Part shown: piece by piece, positions 1 to 6,633 of the stretch | Layout of the letters: every line of letters begins with the position of its first letter | Numbering within the stretch: the stretch's first letter is position 1 | The notes under the pieces: generated by a model | Told to the model about the DNA's origin: nothing | What the model saw: the letters and a program-made list of their open reading frames with translations, nothing else | Databases searched by the model: none | Made by a program: the position numbers and the translations under genes | DNA from: JANMMJ01 sp031373255 | GTDB taxonomy: Bacteria > Pseudomonadota > Alphaproteobacteria > Rhizobiales > Aestuariivirgaceae | DNA length: 48,868 nt | Direction: 5' to 3' | Assembly (NCBI GenBank): GCA_031373255.1 | Contig: JANMMJ010000297.1 | Coordinates: 1-48,868, forward strand

Positions 1-1
1 G

Positions 2-751
2 CGCCAAAAGTCGGGCGGATCGCATACCGTGAAATCGGGAGAAACCCTCTATTCACTGGGCCGTTCCTATGGCGTCAGCCCCTACGCAATCGCCGATGCG
101 AATAATCTTTCGCATGATACCGTGCTGGGTGTCGGGCAGTCGCTGAGCATTCCGGGCGGCGGTTCCGCTTCAGTTGCATCGGCACCTGCGCCGAAGAAGA
201 TCATGGCCGGGCCGGTCGAAAGCACGGTTGCCAAATCGGAAGACGCCGCGACACCAGAACCGGTGCAGCAGACGGCCGAATTGCTGAAACCCAAAGATCA
301 ATCGCAGCTGGCGCCAACCGCCGATCCGCAAATCAGCAATGCCGCCGTCGATCCGTCACTGCCAGGCTTCCGCTGGCCGGTGAAGGGGCAGATCATCTCG
401 GCCTACGGTTCGAAGCCGAATGGCCTCCGCAATGAAGGCATCAATATTTCCGTGCCGGAGGGGACGAGCGTGCGTGCAGCCGAAAGCGGCGTTGTCGCCT
501 ATGCCGGCAACGAGTTGAAGGGTTACGGCAATCTGGTGCTGGTGCGCCACGAAGGCGGCTGGGTCACGGCATATGCCCACAACAAGGAACTGTTCGTGAA
601 GCGCGGCGATACGGTGAAGCGCGGCGATGTGGTGGCGAAGGCCGGACGCACCGGTACGGTCTCCAGCCCGCAGGTGCACTTCGAAATCCGCAAGGGTGCG
701 ACCGCGATGGATCCGATGAAGTTCCTCGGCAACACCACGGCCGCGAACTAG
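2..751 (+). CDS. nlpD: LysM/M23 (LytM) peptidoglycan protein, NlpD-like, 5' end outside window
   Basis: The frame is open from base 2, and the first GTG (base 29) lies inside a LysM repeat (HTVKSGETLYSL...), so the gene begins upstream and its signal peptide or lipobox is not visible. Order from the GTG: LysM (about residues 1-42), a Pro/Ala/Gln-rich linker (43-112), then an M23/LytM domain (113-235). Active M23 enzymes have an HxxxD zinc motif and a later HxH. Here the first motif reads N135-EGI-N139 and the HxH reads Q215-V-H217, while H184 is kept. The domain therefore looks non-catalytic, like the LytM activators NlpD and EnvC that switch on cell-wall amidases at the septum. A periplasmic or outer-membrane location is inferred from the family. 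Confidence 0.85.
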   Translation, partial: RQKSGGSHTVKSGETLYSLGRSYGVSPYAIADANNLSHDTVLGVGQSLSIPGGGSASVASAPAPKKIMAGPVESTVAKSEDAATPEPVQQTAELLKPKDQSQLAPTADPQISNAAVDPSLPGFRWPVKGQIISAYGSKPNGLRNEGINISVPEGTSVRAAESGVVAYAGNELKGYGNLVLVRHEGGWVTAYAHNKELFVKRGDTVKRGDVVAKAGRTGTVSSPQVHFEIRKGATAMDPMKFLGNTTAAN

Positions 752-774
752 AAATTGATACATTATCTGGCGGT

Positions 775-797
775 GAGCCGGTCATCCTGACTGGCTC
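775..797 (+). terminator. Hairpin terminator candidate after the NlpD-like gene
   Basis: GAGCCGGTCA and TGACTGGCTC form a 10-pair stem (one G-U) around a TCC loop, 24 bases after the stop codon. Only TT follows, so the U tract is poor. It separates the NlpD-like gene from the GST gene. Confidence 0.5.
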
Positions 798-833
798 TTG
801 CCCGCTGCTTTGAACCCGGTGCATTGTACGGCG

Positions 834-1496
834 ATGATCACAGTTTATGGCCGCCGCAGTTCCAGCAATGTTCAAAAAGTTCTCTGGGCGCTTGCCGAAC
901 TTGACCAGCCATTCAAGCGCGTCACCGTGGGTGGAGGATTTGGCGGCAACAAGGATCCGGCCTATCTGGCTATGAATCCGATGGGGCTGGTACCCGTCCT
1001 CAAGGACGGCGACGTCACCATGTTCGAGTCGAACGCCATCATCCGCTATCTCTGCAGCCGATATGGCCAGGGGACTCTGCGCCCTTCCGATCCCGCCGTG
1101 TTAGCGGCAGCCGAGCAATGGATGGAATGGCAGTCGCTCTATGTGGTGCCATCGATCAGCACGATGTTCATGAACCTGGTGCGAACTGCGCCCGAGAAAC
1201 GCGATGATGCGGCGGTGAGAACTGCGGCGATCAAGTTGCAGGCTCCTATGGCTATTGCCGATGCCCATCTCGGAAAGCAGCCGTGGTTTGCGGGCGAGGC
1301 CTTCACCATGGCTGATATCGCCATGGGCACCCTGTTCTGGCGATATGCAAATATCGAATACGAGAAGATAGCAGCTCCCAATGTCATGCGCTGGTTTGAA
1401 AGGCTCAAGCAGCGTGAAGGCTATCGCGCGTGGATCATGGTTCCGTTCGGAAAAAATCCCGAGGAATGGTCCATGCACGAAAAAGAACTGAGGTAG
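834..1496 (+). CDS. Glutathione S-transferase family protein
   Basis: A 220-residue protein with the two-domain GST layout. The N-terminal thioredoxin-like half opens MITVYGRRSSSNVQKVLWAL and carries the glutathione-binding stretch NPMGLVPVL (cis-Pro after Val) and the FESNAIIRYL segment, whose Glu-Ser pair usually contacts the glutathione gamma-glutamyl group. The all-helical C-terminal half contains the usual FTMADI capping motif. I start at ATG 834 because an upstream in-frame TTG abuts the preceding hairpin and would add 12 residues before the fold. Substrate and GST class are not evident. The stop lies 3 bases from the convergent DUF815 gene. Confidence 0.88.
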   Translation: MITVYGRRSSSNVQKVLWALAELDQPFKRVTVGGGFGGNKDPAYLAMNPMGLVPVLKDGDVTMFESNAIIRYLCSRYGQGTLRPSDPAVLAAAEQWMEWQSLYVVPSISTMFMNLVRTAPEKRDDAAVRTAAIKLQAPMAIADAHLGKQPWFAGEAFTMADIAMGTLFWRYANIEYEKIAAPNVMRWFERLKQREGYRAWIMVPFGKNPEEWSMHEKELR

Positions 1497-1499
1497 CTA

Positions 1500-2363
1500 T
1501 CAGACTTCGAGGTGCTGACCCAACCTTCCGGCGAGATCCTGTATGAATTGCCAGGCTACGCGCCCGGAGCGAGCGCCGCGTGTGGCCTGCCATTCGATGG
1601 CTTCGGCATGGAGCTGTTCAGGGCTCACGCGAAGTTTGAAGTGGTTGGCGTAAGCCTTTATCATTTCTAGATATTCGTCCTGGCTGCAATTGTGAAATCC
1701 AAGCCAAAGTCCGAAGCGATCGGACAACGAGACCTTCTCCTGGACCGCCTCCGATGGGTTGATCGCGGTCGATCTCTCGTTTTCAATCATGTCGCGCGGC
1801 AAGAGATGACGGCGGTTCGAGGTAGCGTAGAACAGCATGTTTTCGGGACGGCCTTCGATGCCGCCATCGAGCGCGGCCTTCAGCGACTTGTAGGACGTGT
1901 CCTGCGCATCGAAGGAGAGATCGTCGCAAAACACAATGAAGCGCAATTTCGGATTGGCACGCACGATTGTCATCAGCGCGGGCAGGCTTTCAATATCTTC
2001 GCGGTGAATTTCCACGAGCTTCAGTTTGCCGCCGGTTTCGGTGTTGACGGCATGGTGGGCGGCCTTGACCAGCGAACTCTTGCCCATGCCGCGGGCACCC
2101 CAGAGCAGGGCATTGTTGGCGGGGAGACCCGAAGCAAAACGCCTGGTGTTCTCCATCAGGATATCGCGGGTCTGATCGATACCTATCAGAAGCGCGATCT
2201 CGACCCGGTTGACCTTTGTTACAGGTGCCAGCGCCGGGGGAAGCGCATGCCAGACGTAGGCCGTGGCGGAGGCAGGATCAACAACAGGTGACGGCCTCGG
2301 CGCCAGGCGGTCCATGGCCTCGGCGATGCGATCAATCTGGTCTTGCAGGTGTCTGTCGGTCAT
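1500..2363 (-). CDS. DUF815 family AAA+ ATP-binding protein
   Basis: A 287-residue P-loop ATPase of the DUF815 family. The Walker A motif is GARGMGKSS, the Walker B region is FIVFCDDLSF, and LLFYATSNRRHLLPRDM is the sensor-1/arginine segment typical of this family. I chose the ATG at 2363 (MTDRHLQDQIDRIAEAM), which gives the usual N-terminal helix; the 21 residues upstream look non-coding. The cellular role of DUF815 proteins is not established. The gene is divergent from yajC, and in many Hyphomicrobiales this ATPase lies beside the yajC-secDF cluster. Confidence 0.88.
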   Translation of the reverse strand: MTDRHLQDQIDRIAEAMDRLAPRPSPVVDPASATAYVWHALPPALAPVTKVNRVEIALLIGIDQTRDILMENTRRFASGLPANNALLWGARGMGKSSLVKAAHHAVNTETGGKLKLVEIHREDIESLPALMTIVRANPKLRFIVFCDDLSFDAQDTSYKSLKAALDGGIEGRPENMLFYATSNRRHLLPRDMIENERSTAINPSEAVQEKVSLSDRFGLWLGFHNCSQDEYLEMIKAYANHFKLRVSPEQLHAEAIEWQATRGARSGRVAWQFIQDLAGRLGQHLEV

Positions 2364-2407
2364 GGAGAAAGGCTGATAGCCACTTGGGCGGTTTGCCGCA
2401 AGCGAGG

Positions 2408-2435
2408 TTGCATTGCGCCAGCGCACCGCTATATA
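2408..2435 (+). promoter_or_regulatory. Candidate promoter of the yajC-secDF operon
   Basis: TTGCAT (2408-2413), a 16-base spacer, then TATATA (2430-2435) within CTATATAT, close to the rhizobial housekeeping -10. Predicted initiation near 2442 would leave a leader of about 27 bases with a GGGGAG ribosome site before yajC. Seen by eye only. Confidence 0.45.
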
Positions 2436-2468
2436 TCCCCCACGTCTTGTTCACCCTGGGGAGTCTCC

Positions 2469-2810
2469 ATGTTCGTTTCGCCAGCTTTTGCGCAGGTTGC
2501 GGGTGTGCCCGGGACCGGTGATTTCATCGGCATGCTGCTGCCGCTGGTCATGATCATGGTGGTTTTCTACTTTCTGCTCATCCGCCCGCAGCAGCGCAAG
2601 ATGAAGGATCACCAGGCCATGCTCGGCAAGGTGGCGCGCGGCGATACGGTGGTGACAAGCGGCGGCCTGATCGGCAAGGTGACCAAGATCGTCGATGATC
2701 ATGAAATTCAGGTCGAGATCGCCGAAGGCGTCAAGGTCCGGCTGGCGCGCTCCGGCATTGCGGACGTGCGCGCAAAGGGCGAGCCGATCAAGCCTGACGC
2801 CGGCAAATAA
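2469..2810 (+). CDS. yajC: Sec translocon accessory subunit YajC
   Basis: A 113-residue single-span inner-membrane protein. An N-terminal hydrophobic segment (about residues 18-38, MLLPLVMIMVVFYFLLIRPQ) ends in the diagnostic YFLLIRPQQRK signature, followed by a small cytoplasmic domain containing GDTVVTSGGLIGKV. YajC associates with SecDF and SecYEG during protein export. The ATG at 2469 is chosen because it follows a GGGGAG ribosome site and gives the family length; the longer upstream reading gives no plausible protein. It is the first gene of the yajC-secD-secF operon, 5 bases ahead of secD. Confidence 0.96.
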   Translation: MFVSPAFAQVAGVPGTGDFIGMLLPLVMIMVVFYFLLIRPQQRKMKDHQAMLGKVARGDTVVTSGGLIGKVTKIVDDHEIQVEIAEGVKVRLARSGIADVRAKGEPIKPDAGK

Positions 2811-2815
2811 GCTTC

Positions 2816-4420
2816 ATGCTGTATTTCGCCCGCTGGAAGATTATCCTGATCATTGCCGCTGCGGTTGTCGCCATTCTCCTGGCGCTGCCGAATATCCTGC
2901 CGAAGCCCTATCAGGACTGGCTCGCGGCCAATACAATTGCCAAGCCGATGGTGCTGGGCCTCGACCTGCAGGGCGGATCGAACGTGCTTATGGAAGTCGA
3001 TCGCAAACTGCTGATCGAGAGTCTTTCCAAACAGCAGGCGGCAGATGTCCGGGTCGCACTGCGCGAAGTCAAGACCGGGTTCAGGGTCAACCTCACGCCA
3101 CGCGGCGTGATGGTGAATATCTCCAAACCGGAAGACGTCGACAAGGCCTACGAAGCGCTTTCAAAACTCAGGCAGCAAGTGGATGGCGGCATATTCAGCT
3201 CGGGCGTGCAAACGCCCCTGTTTGACATCGAGCGAAATGGGCAGCAGATCAATTTCGTCTTCTCCGAAAAAGGTCTCGACAACAAGATCAGTGGCTCGGT
3301 CGACCAGGTTCTCAAGATCATCACCAACCGCATCGCGGGCACAGGCGTGGTCGAAGCTTCAATTCAGAAGCAGGGCAAAGACCGCATCGTCATCCAGCTT
3401 CCTGGCGTCGGAAACCCCGATGAAATCCTGAAAGGTGTCGTCGATCCGGGCGTGCTTTCGTTCCAGCTACTTTGCGACGTTCAGCCGATGAACACGGCCA
3501 ACGAGAAACCGCCACCCGATTGCGAGGCATTCCCGCTCAAGGAAGACGCCAAGCAATCGATGTGGGTGAAGACTGCCAGCAACGCAAAGGTTGACGGCCA
3601 GGACCTGGTCGATGCCCAACCGGCGTTCGACCAATCGAACCAGGCGGTTGTTTCCTTCAGATTCAACCAGAGAGGAGCGCTGAAATTCGGCAAGCTCACA
3701 GCCGACAATGTCGGCAAGCCGTTTGCCATCGTGCTCGATGGCGTCGTGCAAAGCTTTCCGCGCATCAACGAGCCCATTCTCGGCGGCTCCGGGCAAATCT
3801 CGGGCAATTTCTCGGTCGAGGAGACCAACAGCCTATCCGTGGTGCTGCGGTCGGGTGCCCTGCCGGCAAAGCTGGTGCCGGTCGAGCAGCGGACCGTGGG
3901 GCCATCGCTTGGTTCCGATTCCATCCGCTCCGGTGTGGTTGCCTCGATCATCGGACTGGCGCTGGTTCTGGTTTTCATGGTGCTGGTCTATGGCATCTTC
4001 GGCATCTTCGCCAATATCGCGCTGATCGTGAATCTAGTCATGGTCATCGCCATCATGTCGGTTGTGGGCTTTACGCTGACACTGCCGGGCATCGCCGGTA
4101 TCGTTCTGACCATGGGCATGGCTGTCGATTCGAATGTGCTGATCTATGAGCGCATCAGGGAAGAATGGCGCAACGGCCGGACGGCGCTCAATTCCATTGA
4201 GACCGGATTCAAGGCCGCGCTGGCAACCATTCTCGATGCGAACATTACCGCTCTCATTGCCGCGGTGGTGCTGTTCGGTGTCGGCTCCGGCCCGGTTCGC
4301 GGATTTGCGGTGACGCATGCCATCGGCATCTTCACCACGATGTTCACCGCTTTCACGTTTACGCGCCTGATTGTTTCCTGGTGGGTCCGGAGCACCAAGC
4401 CGAAGACCATTCCGCTTTAG
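2816..4420 (+). CDS. secD: Protein translocase subunit SecD
   Basis: A 534-residue inner-membrane protein of RND type. SecD and SecF use the proton gradient to pull substrates out of SecYEG on the periplasmic side. The sequence shows an N-terminal membrane helix (about 8-25), the GLDLQGGSNVLMEVD start of the P1 head, a large periplasmic domain, and five further helices after about residue 375, with the RND helix motif GMAVDSNVLIYERIREE. Length is normal for alphaproteobacteria. It lies 5 bases after yajC and 12 bases before secF, and the three are presumably cotranscribed. Confidence 0.97.
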   Translation: MLYFARWKIILIIAAAVVAILLALPNILPKPYQDWLAANTIAKPMVLGLDLQGGSNVLMEVDRKLLIESLSKQQAADVRVALREVKTGFRVNLTPRGVMVNISKPEDVDKAYEALSKLRQQVDGGIFSSGVQTPLFDIERNGQQINFVFSEKGLDNKISGSVDQVLKIITNRIAGTGVVEASIQKQGKDRIVIQLPGVGNPDEILKGVVDPGVLSFQLLCDVQPMNTANEKPPPDCEAFPLKEDAKQSMWVKTASNAKVDGQDLVDAQPAFDQSNQAVVSFRFNQRGALKFGKLTADNVGKPFAIVLDGVVQSFPRINEPILGGSGQISGNFSVEETNSLSVVLRSGALPAKLVPVEQRTVGPSLGSDSIRSGVVASIIGLALVLVFMVLVYGIFGIFANIALIVNLVMVIAIMSVVGFTLTLPGIAGIVLTMGMAVDSNVLIYERIREEWRNGRTALNSIETGFKAALATILDANITALIAAVVLFGVGSGPVRGFAVTHAIGIFTTMFTAFTFTRLIVSWWVRSTKPKTIPL

Positions 4421-4432
4421 GGCCATCGCATC

Positions 4433-5374
4433 ATGTTCAAGCCGATCCGTCTCATTCCCGACGATACCAAGATCCCGTTCATGCGGCTGAGCCGCTTCGG
4501 GTTCTTTCTTTCCGGCATTCTCTGTTCGGCATCGATCCTGCTGTTCATATTTGTCGGCCTGAGCTACGGCGTGGATTTCAAGGGCGGCACGGTCATCACC
4601 ATCCGCACCGAGCAGACGGCCAATCTGGACGAGCTTCGCGAAAAGCTCGGCGCACTCAATCTCGGCGATGTAGAGCTTCAGGAGTTTGGATCGCCCCGCG
4701 ATGTGCTGATCAAGATCGAGGCGGTTGAAGGCGGCGATGCGGCGCAGCAGGCCGTGGTCGAAAAGGTGAAGCAGACGCTCGACCCAAAGACCGAATACCT
4801 CTCCGTCGACGTGGTCGGTCCCAAAGTTTCAGGCGAACTTGAGCAGCAGGGCATACTTGCCGTCGTGACAGCAATCGTCGGCATCCTGCTTTACGTTTGG
4901 TTCCGCTTCGAATGGCAGTTCGCGGCCGGCGGCGTCATCTCGCTGATGCATGACGTGGTGCTGACAATCGGGCTGTTCTGTCTCCTGGGGCTCGAGTTCA
5001 ACCTGCAAATCATCGCCGCGATCCTGACAATCATCGGCTATTCGCTGAACGACACGGTTGTCGTGTTCGACAGAATTCGTGAGTATTTGCGCAAGTACAA
5101 GCAAATGGGCCTTGCCGACCTCATTGATTTTTCCATCAACAGCGTGCTGCCGCGCACCATCCTTACGTCGGTCACGACGATGCTGGCGCTCATCGCGCTC
5201 TATTTGTTCGGCGGCGAAGTGCTGCGCGGGTTTACTTTCACGATGATCTGGGGGGTTCTGGTCGGCACCTATTCGTCGATCTTCATTGCTTCGCCCGTGC
5301 TGATCCTTCTCGGGACCAATCGCGAGTCGGTTGGCGGGAAAGTCAAAGAGGCGAAGGCCAGCGCCAGGCCTTGA
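4433..5374 (+). CDS. secF: Protein translocase subunit SecF
   Basis: A 313-residue partner of SecD. The first membrane helix (about 20-40) is followed by the hallmark GVDFKGGT, a periplasmic domain, and five helices, including NDTVVVFDRIRE, the SecF counterpart of the SecD motif. The final helices and Arg/Lys-rich tail are complete. SecD and SecF form the export-enhancing complex driven by the proton motive force. The gene follows secD by 12 bases, and its stop codon overlaps the TTG start of the DUF498 gene (TTGA), which suggests translational coupling of that gene to sec export. Confidence 0.97.
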   Translation: MFKPIRLIPDDTKIPFMRLSRFGFFLSGILCSASILLFIFVGLSYGVDFKGGTVITIRTEQTANLDELREKLGALNLGDVELQEFGSPRDVLIKIEAVEGGDAAQQAVVEKVKQTLDPKTEYLSVDVVGPKVSGELEQQGILAVVTAIVGILLYVWFRFEWQFAAGGVISLMHDVVLTIGLFCLLGLEFNLQIIAAILTIIGYSLNDTVVVFDRIREYLRKYKQMGLADLIDFSINSVLPRTILTSVTTMLALIALYLFGGEVLRGFTFTMIWGVLVGTYSSIFIASPVLILLGTNRESVGGKVKEAKASARP

Positions 5375-5724
5375 GCCAATTCTATCCCGGCATTGCGCCC
5401 ATCGATGCCTATGGCAATGGCGGGTTCCGTTTTGCTGGGATGTCGCACATCGGCTCGATCCTGGCCTTGCCGAGCGGCATCCGCGCCTGGACGCCCGGGG
5501 ACTTCCAGCCGGTCTTCGATGAGACACCGCCAATCGAGTTTCTCCTGCTGGGAACAGGAGTGGAAATGGTGTGGCCGGAGAAGGCCGTGCGCGAGCGATT
5601 TGCGGCGCGGGGCATCGGCCTTGAATTCATGTCAACGGGAGCGGCAGTGCGCACCTATCATGTGCTGCTCGCGGAAAAGCGGCGGGTAGGAACTGCACTC
5701 ATTGCCGTCGACACGCCGCGATGA
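5371..5724 (+). CDS. DUF498 / Mth938-domain protein, NDUFAF3-like
   Basis: A 117-residue protein of the Mth938 (DUF498) family, recognisable from FRFAGMSHIGSILALPSGI, the strand-turn EFLLLGTGVE, and the GIGLEFMSTGAAVRTYHVLL segment. The human homologue NDUFAF3 is a mitochondrial complex I assembly factor; a similar role here is inferred. The start is TTG 5371, overlapping the secF stop by 4 bases; no later start preserves the conserved N-terminus. The downstream gene starts inside its stop codon (ATGA), so secF, this gene and the next look translationally coupled. Alternative: an uncharacterised small-molecule-binding fold. Confidence 0.88.
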   Translation: MSQFYPGIAPIDAYGNGGFRFAGMSHIGSILALPSGIRAWTPGDFQPVFDETPPIEFLLLGTGVEMVWPEKAVRERFAARGIGLEFMSTGAAVRTYHVLLAEKRRVGTALIAVDTPR

Positions 5725-6569
5725 GCGAGGCCACCGCCCGGCATTGCCTGGATCTGGTGCGCGCCGCAGACAAGGATCGGTTTCTTGCCAGCCTGTTTGT
5801 GCCGGACAGATCGCGGGCGGCGGTTCTGGCGCTCTATGCGTTCAACATCGAGATTTCGCGGGTGCGCGAAATGGTGAGCGAAACGCATATCGGCGAAATC
5901 CGGCACCAGTGGTGGCGCGACACGCTCGATGCGATCTACGCTGGCGAAGTGCCGGAACATCCAGTGGCGCAGGAACTGGCCCGCGCCATTGAGCTCGGCG
6001 GGATTGGCAAGGCGCCGCTCGCCAACATGATCGAGGCGCGGACATTCGATCTCTATGACGATGCCATGCCGACACTGAACGATCTCGAAGGTTATCTCGG
6101 CGAGACATCCTCGATGCTGATCCAGCTTTGCGCAACGGTGTTGGCGGGCAAGGGTGCCGCGGAAGCGGCAACGGCGAGCGGGCTGGCCGGTGTGGCGTAT
6201 GGGCTGACCGGATTGCTGCGGAGCCTGCCGATACACCGGGCGCGGGGCCAGTGTTACATTCCTGCCGATTTGCTGGCCCGGCATGGGCTGATGCCCGCAC
6301 ACGTGCTGGCCGGGAGGGAGGAGCTGGCGCTGGGTGCGGCACTTCAGGAGCTAAGGGATTTGGCACGCAAGCGGCTTGCAGAGGCGCGGGAGGCCTATTC
6401 AAAGCTTGGCATCGAAATTCTGCCGGCTTTCCTGCCGGTGGCGCTGGTTGACGGCTATTTGCGCAAGCTTGACCGCCTTGGCGCCAGGGCTTTGCATGAA
6501 GTTGCCGAAGTTGCCCAGGTCAAACGTCAGTTCCGGCTGTTTATGGCGGCGCGAACGGGGACGTTCTGA
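5721..6569 (+). CDS. SQS/PSY-fold protein resembling NDUFAF6
   Basis: A 282-residue all-helical protein of the squalene/phytoene synthase superfamily. Automated annotation would probably call it phytoene synthase, but the first Asp-rich motif that binds Mg-diphosphate is replaced by IEISRVREMVSE (43-54), and the second reads SLPIHRARGQCYIP, which matches the pattern of mitochondrial NDUFAF6 (ATPYH..R...LP). The GEIRHQWWRDTLDAIY segment also resembles NDUFAF6. I infer an assembly-factor-like or other non-prenyl-transferase role. It overlaps the DUF498 gene by ATGA, placing homologues of two complex I assembly factors side by side behind secDF. No carotenoid or hopanoid genes are adjacent. Confidence 0.85.
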   Translation: MSEATARHCLDLVRAADKDRFLASLFVPDRSRAAVLALYAFNIEISRVREMVSETHIGEIRHQWWRDTLDAIYAGEVPEHPVAQELARAIELGGIGKAPLANMIEARTFDLYDDAMPTLNDLEGYLGETSSMLIQLCATVLAGKGAAEAATASGLAGVAYGLTGLLRSLPIHRARGQCYIPADLLARHGLMPAHVLAGREELALGAALQELRDLARKRLAEAREAYSKLGIEILPAFLPVALVDGYLRKLDRLGARALHEVAEVAQVKRQFRLFMAARTGTF

Positions 6570-6570
6570 G

Positions 6571-6599
6571 TTACCGTAGTTTCGCCATATTCTTATCAT
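6571..6599 (+). promoter_or_regulatory. Candidate promoter for the DUF4153 gene
   Basis: TTACCG (6571-6576), a 17-base spacer and TATCAT (6594-6599). It starts just after the stop codon of the preceding gene and would initiate near 6606. It overlaps the inverted repeat at 6583-6618. Confidence 0.33.
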
Positions 6600-6618
6600 A
6601 GGAATATAGACTATGGCG
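6583..6618. repeat. Nested inverted repeat upstream of the DUF4153 gene
   Basis: CGCCATA (6583-6589) is the exact reverse complement of TATGGCG (6612-6618), and inside it ATATTC (6587-6592) is the reverse complement of GAATAT (6602-6607). It covers the predicted -10 and start site, so it could be an operator or a leader hairpin. The pairing is seen directly; the function is inference. Confidence 0.5.
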
Positions 6619-6633
6619 CTTGGAAGAGGGACC

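Noticed and set aside
5721..6569. Phytoene synthase and a carotenoid pathway
   Set aside because: The first catalytic Asp motif is missing and no other carotenoid genes are present.
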